Shown: piece after piece, positions 26,414 to 34,460 of the stretch | Layout: each line of letters begins with the position of its first letter | Numbering within the stretch: position 1 is the first letter of the stretch | Origin: Clostridia bacterium | GTDB taxonomy: Bacteria > Bacillota > Clostridia > UMGS1883 | Reading direction: 5' to 3' | Assembly (NCBI GenBank): GCA_017505525.1 | Contig: JAFVPB010000021.1 | Span: 1-64,000, forward strand | Length of the DNA stretch: 64,000 nt | Made by a program: the position numbers and the translations under genes | The notes under the pieces: model-generated | What the model was told of the DNA's origin: nothing | Seen by the model: only the letters and a program-made list of their open reading frames with translations | Database searches by the model: none

Positions 26414-27886
26414 TTGAAAAAGCAAAGCTTTGTTAAAGGCGCGGCTATAATGGCGGCGGCATCTATGCTTTGTAAGGTTCTTAGTGCCGTTTTTAAAATT
26501 CCGCTCGACAGATTTTTTCTGCATGAAGACGGAATAGCCGTTTTCCAAAGCGCCTCGGCCATATACAATGTTTTTCTTGCTATATGCGTTACAGGTATCC
26601 CTATAGCCCTTTCAAGCCTTATAGCACGTGCAGATGAAAAAGAGGCAAGTGATTTTTATAAGTCGACGCTTTATGTGGTAACGGCATTTTGTACTGTGGG
26701 TGCAGCGGTTATATTTATCTTTTCGGAAAAGATTGCTGTGCTTCTTTCGGGCGGCGGCGATGCACTGGCTTCTCCCGCACTTAAAATATCGGCGTTAGCG
26801 CTTCCGTTTCTGGGAGTGATAAGTGCATCGAGAGGTTTTTTTCAGGGAAAGAGCAATATGATGCCATCTGCCCTCAGCCAGATATCGGAAAGCTTTATAA
26901 AAGCCGTGCTTGGCACAGTGATTTGCGCTTTGGCTGTTGCGGGCGGTATATCACGCGGTGCAGCAGGGGCGATGATGGGCGTCAGCCTTGGTGCAGTGTC
27001 GGCGGCAGTTATTCTTTATATTTTCTATAGAAAGAATAATAAAGAAAAGGGAGTATTTAAAAAGGAAGCGGCATTAAAAGTGCTGAAGCTTTCGTTGCCG
27101 GTAACGTTGGGTGCTTTCGGCTACACTGCGGCAGTGCTCGTCGATACGCTGAGCGTAACATCACTTTTAGCTTCAATTGGAGTAGGCACTACAGAAAGAC
27201 TATCGCTTTTTGGTTATTTATCAAGGTCAAACACTGTTTACAATCTCCCCGCAACTATAATTACTGCCGTAACGATGAGTGCCGTTCCGCTTGTTTCGCT
27301 GGCGGTTAAAAACGGAACAGGACTTAAAGAAAGCGTGCAAAAATCAGTGAAAATGATTTTTCTTGTGGCGTCGCCGTGCGCTTTCGGACTTATGTTTTTT
27401 GCAAAGTGGATATTACTTTTTTTGTATTCATCGTCGGCACAGTACAGCCTTTTGGCAATAACGGGCGTTATGGTGCTTATAATTCCTTGCGTTCAGTCGA
27501 TGTCGGCTATGCTTCAGGCAACAAACAAGGTGTGGAGTCCGATTGCTTCAACAGGAATTGCAGTTGTTTTAAAAACATTAATTAATTTTATATTAATCCC
27601 CAAAATGGGAATAATAGGAGCACCAATCTCTACTGTAGCGGCATTTTTTGTTGCACTTGTTATCAATACATTTCTTTTCAGAAAAGAACTGGTAAGGAAA
27701 GAATTTATTTTCACTGTTGTAAAAATTCTTCTTTGTGCTTTTATCTCGTGCGGCGCGGCAAAACTTGTTTTTTCTATCAGAGAAAGCTACCTGATGCTTG
27801 TGGCGTCGATTGGTATTGCAGCGGTAGTTTATGCGCTTCTTAGTTTGGCGCTTGGCTTAATTACAAAAGAAGATATTAAAAGGTAA
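26414..27886 (+). CDS. SpoVB/MurJ-like polysaccharide flippase (MOP superfamily)
   Basis: This 490-residue membrane protein has about 14 predicted helices and the MOP/oligosaccharide-flippase opening KGAAIMAAASMLCKVLSAVFKIPL. Family members flip lipid-linked wall precursors (SpoVB in spore cortex formation, MurJ/YtgP in vegetative cells). The start is TTG at 26414, immediately after the preceding TGA, with GAGGAGG eight bases upstream. The gene order flippase-mazG-hup matches the spoVB-mazG-hup neighbourhood of clostridia, which supports a SpoVB-type role. Whether it is sporulation-specific cannot be seen. Confidence 0.88.
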   Translation: MKKQSFVKGAAIMAAASMLCKVLSAVFKIPLDRFFLHEDGIAVFQSASAIYNVFLAICVTGIPIALSSLIARADEKEASDFYKSTLYVVTAFCTVGAAVIFIFSEKIAVLLSGGGDALASPALKISALALPFLGVISASRGFFQGKSNMMPSALSQISESFIKAVLGTVICALAVAGGISRGAAGAMMGVSLGAVSAAVILYIFYRKNNKEKGVFKKEAALKVLKLSLPVTLGAFGYTAAVLVDTLSVTSLLASIGVGTTERLSLFGYLSRSNTVYNLPATIITAVTMSAVPLVSLAVKNGTGLKESVQKSVKMIFLVASPCAFGLMFFAKWILLFLYSSSAQYSLLAITGVMVLIIPCVQSMSAMLQATNKVWSPIASTGIAVVLKTLINFILIPKMGIIGAPISTVAAFFVALVINTFLFRKELVRKEFIFTVVKILLCAFISCGAAKLVFSIRESYLMLVASIGIAAVVYALLSLALGLITKEDIKR

Positions 27887-27893
27887 GGTATAT

Positions 27894-28550
27894 ATGAAAA
27901 AAGATTTTTACGAATTTTGCGAAATAATAGAAAAGCTCCGTGCTCCCGATGGTTGCCCGTGGGACAGAGAGCAAACACACAAATCCCTTTCAAAGCATCT
28001 TTTAGAGGAAGCATACGAGGCGTATGATGCAATAATCGACGAAGATTCGCACCACACTATGGATGAATTGGGCGATGTGCTTTTGCAGATTGTTATGCAC
28101 GCCCAGATTGCAAAGGAAGAGGGAGAATATACGATTGATGATATTACCGACAATGTGGCGCAAAAAATGATTGACCGCCACCCGCATATTTTTTCCGATA
28201 CAGTTGTATCAAGCTCGGAAGAAGTGCTTGATAACTGGGAGGAAATAAAGCGCAAAGAAAGAGGACAGAAAAAAACGTGGGAATCACTTTCTGATATCAC
28301 ACAATCTCTTCCTGCACTTATGAAAAGCATTAAGGTTATAAGCAAAGCCCAAAAGGGAGGAGTGCTCCCTGAAATTGGGAAAAATAGCTTTTTAAAGGAT
28401 GATTTAGACATCACGAAAGACAACCTTGGAGAGTGTTTATTCGAAATTTGCCGCGTTGCACAGGCAAAAAATCTTGATCCGGAGGCTGAATTGGGGCTTT
28501 TTTTGAAAAATTTTACAAAAAAAGTACAGAAACTTGAAGAAAACACTTGA
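27894..28550 (+). CDS. mazG: MazG nucleoside triphosphate pyrophosphohydrolase
   Basis: This 218-residue MazG-family enzyme hydrolyses (d)NTPs to NMP and pyrophosphate. Conserved stretches are RAPDGCPWDREQTHKSL (about residues 16-32), LLEEAYEAYDAI with the ExxE metal ligands, and MDELGDVLLQIVMHAQIA (about 60-77). It is shorter than E. coli MazG (263 residues) because the C-terminal repeat is reduced. It lies seven bases after the flippase gene. Confidence 0.93.
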   Translation: MKKDFYEFCEIIEKLRAPDGCPWDREQTHKSLSKHLLEEAYEAYDAIIDEDSHHTMDELGDVLLQIVMHAQIAKEEGEYTIDDITDNVAQKMIDRHPHIFSDTVVSSSEEVLDNWEEIKRKERGQKKTWESLSDITQSLPALMKSIKVISKAQKGGVLPEIGKNSFLKDDLDITKDNLGECLFEICRVAQAKNLDPEAELGLFLKNFTKKVQKLEENT

Positions 28551-28575
28551 ATATGGTAATTTCTTGTGATATTAT
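28547..28575 (+). promoter_or_regulatory. Promoter of hup
   Basis: TTGAAT (28547-28552, overlapping the mazG stop) and TATTAT (28570-28575) are 17 bases apart, and the hup start follows about 60 bases later. Confidence 0.7.
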
Positions 28576-28637
28576 AAGTAAGAACAGAAGTGCGAAAAAA
28601 TATTGCACATAATTATTTATAAAAGGAGGAAAATATA

Positions 28638-28910
28638 ATGAACAAAACAGAACTTGTAGCAGCTATCGCTGCAAAGGCAGAACTTTCAAAGAAAGATGCA
28701 GAAAAAGCTCTTAACGCTTTCATCGGCACAGTAGAAGAATCTCTTAAGAAGGGTGAAAAGATTCAGCTCGTTGGCTTCGGTACATTCGAAGTTAGAGAAA
28801 GAGCAGCTCGTACATGCATCAATCCTCAGACAAAAGCTCAGGTTAAAGTTCCTGCTTCTAAGGTTCCAGCATTCAAAGTTGGTGCAGCTCTTAAGAACAT
28901 CGTTAAATAA
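28638..28910 (+). CDS. hup: HU family DNA-binding protein
   Basis: This 90-residue HU/IHF-fold nucleoid protein bends and compacts DNA. The family signature GFGTFEVRERAARTCINPQT is at about residues 46-65. The N-terminal helices MNKTELVAAIAAKAELSKKD are typical. AAAGGAGG lies nine bases before the ATG. The gene has its own promoter and a strong terminator, and its codon use is more biased than that of its neighbours, consistent with high expression. Confidence 0.96.
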   Translation: MNKTELVAAIAAKAELSKKDAEKALNAFIGTVEESLKKGEKIQLVGFGTFEVRERAARTCINPQTKAQVKVPASKVPAFKVGAALKNIVK

Positions 28911-28927
28911 TTGTTTTTAGCAAAATA

Positions 28928-28963
28928 AATGCAGAGTACTTATTAAGTACCCTGCATTTTTTT
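28928..28963 (+). terminator. Terminator of hup
   Basis: The stem AATGCAG...CTGCATT, with an inner GTACTTATTAAGTAC hairpin, is followed by seven T residues. Confidence 0.85.
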
Positions 28964-28989
28964 GTGCGTGAGAGGCTGTGATAAAAAGC

Positions 28990-29015
28990 TTTATGCTACG
29001 AACGAACTTCGCCTC
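28990..29015. repeat. Partial copy of the mutS-mutL insertion sequence
   Basis: The stretch reading TATGCTACGAACGAACTTCG and ending CCTC matches, with three to four differences, the minus-strand sequence at 10485-10510 in the mutS-mutL insert (TTGCTACTAACAAACTTCGC). It sits between the hup terminator and the next hairpin. Confidence 0.5.
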
Positions 29016-29058
29016 AAAAAGAGGTGTGGCAAAATATTTTTTGCCACACCTCTTTTTT
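29016..29058. terminator. Bidirectional terminator between hup and the acyl-CoA synthetase gene
   Basis: A long stem, AAAAAGAGGTGTGGCAAAA with its complement, is flanked by A and T runs. It lies between two converging genes and ends 20 bases after the stop codon of the minus-strand gene. Confidence 0.85.
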
Positions 29059-29077
29059 GATTTATTAAAACCGTCTG

Positions 29078-31366
29078 TTAAAGTTTGTTTCTCTGTATTT
29101 TACCGCTTGTGGTTTTGGGAAGCGAATCGCGGAATTCAACTATTCTGGGGTATTTATAAGGAGCAGTTTTCTCCTTAACATACTTTTGAATTTCCTTTTT
29201 AAGCTCGTCGGAACCAACTGTGCCCTCTACAAGAACGATGCTTGCTTTTACAATCTGTCCTCTTACCTCGTCGGGTACGGCGGATACGCCGCATTCAAGC
29301 ACATAAGGAAGCTCCATAATAACGCTTTCAATTTCAAACGGTCCTATGCGGTAACCCGATGATTTAATAACATCGTCAGCTCGTCCCACATACCAGTAGA
29401 AGCCGTCTTCGTCGCGCCATGCAACGTCGCCTGTGTGATAATAACCATCGTATATAGCTTCGTCTGTTTTTTCCTTGTCGTTGTAATACTCTGTAAAGAG
29501 TCCGCAGGGATGCCCGTTTTTAAGATTGATAACAATTTCGCCGCTCTTACTCGATGTAACAATGTTTCCATCAGAATCCATAAGCTCAACATCGTATATT
29601 GGGGAGGGCCTTCCCATAGAACCGATTTTGTGCGGAGCACCCGTTAAGTTGCCGATAATCATTGTGCTTTCACTTTGGCCAAAGCCCTCAACTATCTGAA
29701 GACCTGTTGACTTTTCAAACTGACGGTAAACCTCGGGGTTTAATGCTTCGCCCGCAGTTGTCATATGTTCAATGGAAGATAAATCGTATTTTGAAATATC
29801 CTGCTTTATAAGCATTCTTAGCATCGTTGGAGGTGCGCAGAACGTTGTGATATGGTATTTTTCAAACATCGGAAGAATTTCGGCTGCATCGAATCTGTCG
29901 ATATCGTAAACAAATGTAGCCGCTTCGCAAAGCCACTGACCGTAGAGCTTGCCCCACATAGATTTTGCCCAGCCAGTATCGGAAATTGTGAAGTGAAGTC
30001 CATCGGGGTTAACATTGTGCCAGTATTTTGCTGTGTGGAAATGACCAAGAGCATATTTATAGTTGTGTGCGGCAATCTTGGGATAGCCGGATGTTCCCGA
30101 AGTGAAGAACATAAGCATTAAATCGTCGCCACCAGGAGCATCAGATGGTCTCTCGTAATGAGTGCTGTAGCGCTGATATTCTTCGTTGAAATCGCGCCAG
30201 TCATCTCTTTTTCCGCCAACCATAAGCTTGATTTCAAGCTCGGGGCATTTTATAGCGGCAATATCTGCCTGATGTGCTGTATCTCCGTCTGCAGTACAGA
30301 TTATTGCTTTTATGCCTGCAGATTTAAAGCGGTATTCAAAATCGTGCTCCTGAAGCTGATTTGTTGCAGGAATTGCAATAGCGCCAATCTTGTTTAAGCC
30401 GAGTATTGCAAACCAGAACTGATAGTGGCGCTTAAGAACCAAAAGAACTTTATCGCCCTTTTTAATTCCAAGCGTTTTAAAGTAGTTTGCACACTGGTTA
30501 GATGCTTTTTTCATATCCTTAAAGGTGAAGCGGCGCTCCGTTTTATCGTTTGCGATATGAAGCATTGCAAGCTTCTCGGGATCTTTTTCAGCAAGAGCAT
30601 CAACAAGGTCGAATGCAAAGTTGAAGTTCTCGGTGTTTTTGAATTTGATAGATGTGGGTGTGCCGTTTTCATCTTCTGTAACATCGATGTATTTATGATA
30701 AATTCTTTCTTTATCATCTCTTTTCTTGATGCCAATGTATGATAAATCTTTTTTCTCTGTTTTAGTTTCTATTGCTTTTTGTGAAGCCTCAAGCACGATA
30801 GCATAGAAAGAGCAGTCTTTGCCGTTCACTGCAATCATACCGTGAGGAGTATTACTATCGTAATAAATGCTGTCGCCAGGTCCGAGCACCTCGCGGTGCT
30901 CGCCTACCTGCACCATCAGATGACCGTCGATTACAATATCAATTTCCTGGCCGGCATGGGTTGTAAGCTCAATCTCTTTATGCTGAGCGGCTTCGTCGTA
31001 TATGCTTTTTACAAAAAGCGGCTCTGCAGTACGGCGGCTGAAATTATAGGCAAGGTTGAAATACGTCATACCGTGTGCCTGTGCAACGCGCTCTCCCTGA
31101 CCGCTTCTTGTTACAGTGTAGGACCTCAGCTTGGGGCTGTCGCCCTCAATAATATCGGTTACGTTAACGTGAAGCGCAAGGGCACAACGATAGATAAACG
31201 CAAAGTTTAAATCCCTTTCTCCGTTTTCGCAGGCAATATACTCATCGATGCTAACGCCTGTGAATTCTGCCATTTTCGCTTCTGAAATTTCTTCGATTTC
31301 GCGCAGCGTGCGAATACGCTTTGCCATTTCTTTGATTTTAAAATCAAGAGCTGTAATTTCCTTCAT
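29078..31366 (-). CDS. HTH-cupin-acyl-CoA synthetase (AMP-binding) fusion
   Basis: This 762-residue protein joins three domains. Residues ~10-70 form an XRE-type helix-turn-helix (RIRTLREIEEISEAKMAEF). Residues ~110-190 form a cupin (GQEIDIVIDGHLMVQVGEH, then GDSIYYDSNTPHG). The rest is an ANL adenylating enzyme with FFTSGTSGYPKIA, YHTGDVAWRDEDGFYW, and the C-terminal catalytic Lys in PKTTSGKIQRNKL. It should activate a carboxylic acid to acyl-CoA. I place the start at ATG 31366 (GAAAGGGA upstream) because the region before it is the T-box terminator. The valine-type T-box leader suggests a branched-chain acid substrate; this is an inference. Confidence 0.9.
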   Translation of the reverse strand: MKEITALDFKIKEMAKRIRTLREIEEISEAKMAEFTGVSIDEYIACENGERDLNFAFIYRCALALHVNVTDIIEGDSPKLRSYTVTRSGQGERVAQAHGMTYFNLAYNFSRRTAEPLFVKSIYDEAAQHKEIELTTHAGQEIDIVIDGHLMVQVGEHREVLGPGDSIYYDSNTPHGMIAVNGKDCSFYAIVLEASQKAIETKTEKKDLSYIGIKKRDDKERIYHKYIDVTEDENGTPTSIKFKNTENFNFAFDLVDALAEKDPEKLAMLHIANDKTERRFTFKDMKKASNQCANYFKTLGIKKGDKVLLVLKRHYQFWFAILGLNKIGAIAIPATNQLQEHDFEYRFKSAGIKAIICTADGDTAHQADIAAIKCPELEIKLMVGGKRDDWRDFNEEYQRYSTHYERPSDAPGGDDLMLMFFTSGTSGYPKIAAHNYKYALGHFHTAKYWHNVNPDGLHFTISDTGWAKSMWGKLYGQWLCEAATFVYDIDRFDAAEILPMFEKYHITTFCAPPTMLRMLIKQDISKYDLSSIEHMTTAGEALNPEVYRQFEKSTGLQIVEGFGQSESTMIIGNLTGAPHKIGSMGRPSPIYDVELMDSDGNIVTSSKSGEIVINLKNGHPCGLFTEYYNDKEKTDEAIYDGYYHTGDVAWRDEDGFYWYVGRADDVIKSSGYRIGPFEIESVIMELPYVLECGVSAVPDEVRGQIVKASIVLVEGTVGSDELKKEIQKYVKEKTAPYKYPRIVEFRDSLPKTTSGKIQRNKL

Positions 31367-31399
31367 AAGTTTTCCCTTTCTTTCTTTTGTGGGATAGCC

Positions 31400-31676
31400 A
31401 ATAAAAAAGCCCGTCCCAAAGAATAAAGCTTTGAGACGAGCACTATAAACTAATACCCGCGGTACCACTCAAATTGCGAAAACTCGCCACTCTCAGAGCC
31501 TATCAACTCCTATGCATTAACGCAGCAATCACGGAGGGGTTCTACTGAGAAAAATCCGTTCTTCCCCCCGACTCGGAAGCTACAAACATAAAAACTGCTC
31601 CGATAGCTTACACCAACCGCTACTTCTCTGTGCGGGCACATTTTTATGCACTCTTCTTCAACGTCTTTGTAAATTT
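31400..31676 (-). ncRNA. T-box riboswitch leader, probable valine specifier
   Basis: On the minus strand the leader has the T-box sequence TGGTACCGCGGGTA (31454-31467) and a terminator hairpin CTCGTCTCAAAG/CTTTGGGACGGG (31410-31440) with a T run. Stem I folds: GAC/GTC at the base, GAAG (31656-31659) with CTTC (31576-31579), then CATAAAAA (31641-31648) with TTTTTATG (31587-31594). The AGAGA and GGTTGGTGTAAGC elements of the distal arm are present. The specifier-loop strand reads UUUGUAG, placing GUA (Val) at 31581-31583, followed by a purine. The UGGU bulge base fits a tRNA with A73, as in tRNA-Val. The codon assignment is less certain than the T-box call. Confidence 0.9.
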
Positions 31677-31682
31677 GGTATT

Positions 31683-31711
31683 ACTATAACATTATTTTTC
31701 CGCTTTGTCAA
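31683..31711 (-). promoter_or_regulatory. Promoter of the T-box leader
   Basis: On the minus strand TTGACA (31706-31711) and TATAGT (31683-31688) are separated by 17 bases. The -35 box lies inside the 3' end of the broken transposase gene. Confidence 0.85.
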
Positions 31712-31877
31712 GATATTTATTTTTTTGGGGCGGCGTGCCGTGGTCGTCACGCCCTACGGGTATAATATCGCACAAAATTCTTTGTCTTTCTCTGGTGCAT
31801 ATTGTTATAAAATATGCACCGGGCATTGAATAATCGAAATTATTTAATCTTGGATGCTTTCTTGTTGGGTGTTGCAT
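31692..31877 (-). pseudogene. Truncated REP-associated tyrosine transposase (RAYT), N-terminal fragment
   Basis: About 61 codons encode the N-terminal signature of Y1/IS200-like REP-associated transposases: RLNNFDYSMPGAYFITICTR (about residues 10-29), then RERQRIL. Full-length relatives have roughly 150-200 or more residues with an HxH and a catalytic Tyr that are missing here. The reading frame then runs into a GC-rich REP-like palindrome (31727-31760) and stops. The ATG at 31877 has GAAAGG seven bases upstream, so the 5' end is intact. It is a remnant of a REP/RAYT system. Confidence 0.75.
31727..31760. repeat. REP-like palindrome inside the RAYT fragment
   Basis: A GC-rich palindrome containing GGCGTGCCGTGGTCGTCACG then CCCTAC. 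On the minus strand it starts CCCGTAGGGCGTGACG, sharing the GTAGGGCGTG end with the palindrome at 59176-59201. Confidence 0.6.
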
Positions 31878-31896
31878 AAATTTGCCTTTCATTTTG

Positions 31897-31916
31897 TGAT
31901 ATAAAATATTATATCA
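31897..31916. promoter_or_regulatory. Perfect palindrome upstream of feoAB, possible operator
   Basis: TGATATAA and TTATATCA (8-bp arms, four-base spacer) lie about 60 bases upstream of a TATAAT at 31976-31981 that could be the feoAB -10 element. The half sites resemble Fur-type TGATAAT boxes. It could equally serve the broken transposase gene. Confidence 0.35.
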
Positions 31917-32037
31917 GAAGATTTTATCCAATACAAGGCGTCTTTTATATTTGTAACAAGGCAAAAATTAAAGAATATAATGTAACAGGGCCATAACGTG
32001 CAGGCGTGCGGCACCAAAAATAAGAGGAATGAATTGT

Positions 32038-32268
32038 ATGAAAGATGTTTTCCCTCTTAGCGAGCTTAAGAAAGGAAGCTTTGCAAGAGTTTATAAAATT
32101 AATACTTGTGGCGCAATGCGTCGCCGTTTGATTGATATAGGGTTAATTAAAGATACAAAGGTGGAATGCATAGGAAAAAGTGCCGCGGGCGACCCGCGTG
32201 CGTATCTTATCCGCGGTGCGGTGATTGCACTAAGAGATGAAGACAGTAAAAATATTTTAGTGTATTGA
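32038..32268 (+). CDS. feoA: Ferrous iron transport protein A
   Basis: This 76-residue SH3-like FeoA protein is thought to modulate the FeoB Fe2+ transporter. The FeoA fold is visible in PLSELKKGSFARVYKINTCG, then RRRLIDIGLIKDTKVEC and ALRDEDSKNILV. I place the start at ATG 32038, nine bases after AAGAGGA; the ATG at 32029 directly abuts that site. It lies ten bases upstream of feoB. Confidence 0.92.
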   Translation: MKDVFPLSELKKGSFARVYKINTCGAMRRRLIDIGLIKDTKVECIGKSAAGDPRAYLIRGAVIALRDEDSKNILVY

Positions 32269-32278
32269 GAGGGATTTT

Positions 32279-34405
32279 ATGGGGTTAACTAACAGCTCAA
32301 TAGGGTTGAACGCACTCGATTCGGAACTTGTAATAAAGAAAAAAAGCGAAAGCGATAAAATTGTTGCACTTGCAGGAAATCCAAACGTGGGAAAAAGCAC
32401 AGTTTTTAATTCTCTTACGGGAATGCATCAGCATACGGGCAACTGGCCGGGAAAAACTGTGGCAAACGCGCAGGGGTATTACGAAACCAAGAAAGAGAGC
32501 TATGTGCTTGTGGATATTCCCGGCACATACTCGCTTTCTCCCAATTCGCCCGAGGAAGAAGTGGCAAGAAATTTCATCTGCTTTTCAAAACCCGATGCCG
32601 TGGTGGTTGTGTGCGATGCAACAAGCCTTGAAAGAAATTTGAACCTCGTTTTGCAAACACTTGAAATTTCGGAAAAAGTGGTGGTTTGCGTTAATCTTAT
32701 TGACGAGGCAAAAAGAAAAGGAATACATATAGATGCAAAGCTTCTTTCGGAAAGGCTTGGAGTAAGAGTGGTTAAAACTGTTGCCCAAAAGAAAAAAAGC
32801 CTTAAGGAATTAACAGATGCAATAGATGAAACAGTGAATAGTGGGGGAGAAAAATTTGTGCTTCATTGCGAAAAGGAACTTGATGAGGCTATAGAAGAAA
32901 TTGAAAAGAAGATAAAACCATATTTAAAAGGAAAAATTGATGCAAGGTGGCTTGCACTAAGGCTTTTAACAGAGGATATATCAATTAAAGAAGAAACAGA
33001 TAAACTTTTAGGAAAAGAATTTCTGGGAAATGAGGAGATTAATAATTTTGTTCGGAAAAAAATAAAGGAGCTTAAAGAAAAAGGCTTTGATAAAGAAAAA
33101 ATAAACGACACTGTTTCAAACGCACGCATTAAAAAGGCAGAGGAAATCTGCCAAGGCGTTATCAGATATGAAAAAAAGCATTACAACAGTTTCGACAGAA
33201 AAATGGATAGAATTTTAACAAGCAAATGGACGGGATACCCACTTATGCTTTTAATGCTTGCTTTTATTTTTTATCTTACAATAGTGGGGGCAAACTACCC
33301 ATCCGAATGGCTTTTTGGGGCACTTTTTTCTTTCGAAGATGTGCTTTTAAAGGTCTTTAATTATTTTAATGCTCCGCCATGGATAACGTCGCTTTTTGTA
33401 TCGGGAATGTATCGCGTAACGGCGTGGGTGGTTTCTGTAATGCTTCCGCCTATGGCAATATTTTTCCCTCTTTTCACTCTTTTGGAGGATTCGGGAATTC
33501 TTCCCAGAATTGCATATAATCTCGACCGCCCTTTTAAATGTTGTAAGTCGTGCGGAAAACAGGCGCTTACAATGTGTATGGGATTTGGATGTAATGCCGC
33601 GGGCGTAATCGGTGCAAGAATTATCGATTCCCCGCGCGAGAGAATGCTTGCAATTCTAACCAATAATTTTGTTCCGTGCAACGGAAGATTTCCAACCATT
33701 ATATCGCTTATAACTATGTTTTTTGTGGCAAAAGGAGGGGGAATTCTCTCGGCTCTTTTATTAACTTTTGTAGTGCTCATGGGCATAGGAATGACCTTTC
33801 TTTCAACAAAGCTTCTTTCCTCCACCGTTTTAAAAGGATATCCCTCGTCGTTTGCGCTCGAGCTTCCGTCGTACAGAAAACCGCAGATAGGCTCGGTTAT
33901 TGTGCGCTCGATTTTCGACAGAACCCTTTTTGTTCTTGGCAGGGCAATATCTGTGGCGGCACCTGCGGGAATTATTATATGGATAATGGCAAATGCGCAC
34001 ATAGGTGGAGAAACGCTTTTAAATATTGTAAGTGCTTTTCTTGAACCGTTTGCTTCCCTTATCGGGCTCGACGGAGTAATTTTAATGGCATTTATATTGG
34101 GGTTTCCTGCAAACGAAATTGTTGTTCCCATAATAATGATGGCATATATGCAAACAGGCACTCTTTCGGATTCTCAAAGCATATGGGAAATGAAAAATAT
34201 ATTTATTCAAAACGGCTGGACTATATGTACTGCCGTATGTACAATACTGTTTTCCTTGATGCATTGGCCGTGCTCAACAACTCTTCTTACAATTAAAAAA
34301 GAAACGGGAAGCCTTGGATGGACGGCACTCGGCTTTTTAGTGCCCACGGTTTTTGGCGTGGTGTGCTGCGCTTTGGTGAATCTCGTATATCATATAATAA
34401 TATAA
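32279..34405 (+). CDS. feoB: Ferrous iron transport protein B
   Basis: This 708-residue Fe2+ transporter has an N-terminal GTPase. G1 is LAGNPNVGKSTVFNSLTG (about residues 31-48), the switch is HTGNWPGKTV, G3 is DIPGTYSL and G4 is NLIDEAKRKG. A helical GDI-like domain follows, then a membrane domain with two Gate motifs; the conserved Cys-containing segment MGFGCNAAGVIGARI is present. It imports ferrous iron, as expected for an anaerobe. No feoC is seen downstream. Confidence 0.96.
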   Translation: MGLTNSSIGLNALDSELVIKKKSESDKIVALAGNPNVGKSTVFNSLTGMHQHTGNWPGKTVANAQGYYETKKESYVLVDIPGTYSLSPNSPEEEVARNFICFSKPDAVVVVCDATSLERNLNLVLQTLEISEKVVVCVNLIDEAKRKGIHIDAKLLSERLGVRVVKTVAQKKKSLKELTDAIDETVNSGGEKFVLHCEKELDEAIEEIEKKIKPYLKGKIDARWLALRLLTEDISIKEETDKLLGKEFLGNEEINNFVRKKIKELKEKGFDKEKINDTVSNARIKKAEEICQGVIRYEKKHYNSFDRKMDRILTSKWTGYPLMLLMLAFIFYLTIVGANYPSEWLFGALFSFEDVLLKVFNYFNAPPWITSLFVSGMYRVTAWVVSVMLPPMAIFFPLFTLLEDSGILPRIAYNLDRPFKCCKSCGKQALTMCMGFGCNAAGVIGARIIDSPRERMLAILTNNFVPCNGRFPTIISLITMFFVAKGGGILSALLLTFVVLMGIGMTFLSTKLLSSTVLKGYPSSFALELPSYRKPQIGSVIVRSIFDRTLFVLGRAISVAAPAGIIIWIMANAHIGGETLLNIVSAFLEPFASLIGLDGVILMAFILGFPANEIVVPIIMMAYMQTGTLSDSQSIWEMKNIFIQNGWTICTAVCTILFSLMHWPCSTTLLTIKKETGSLGWTALGFLVPTVFGVVCCALVNLVYHIII

Positions 34406-34460
34406 GACAATAATTGACACAATCCGACAAAGATGTTATAATTGCCGTGAGGTGATTATA

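Noticed and set aside
31367-31468. Longer N terminus of the acyl-CoA synthetase fusion starting at 31468
   Set aside because: The extra 34 codons run through the T-box terminator hairpin, which must remain non-coding to function.
29078-31711. Cysteine (UGU) or serine (AGC) as the T-box specifier
   Set aside because: Both triplets occur in or next to the specifier strand, but tRNA-Cys (U73) and tRNA-Ser (G73) would not pair with the UGGU bulge base, and AGC extends into the lower stem.
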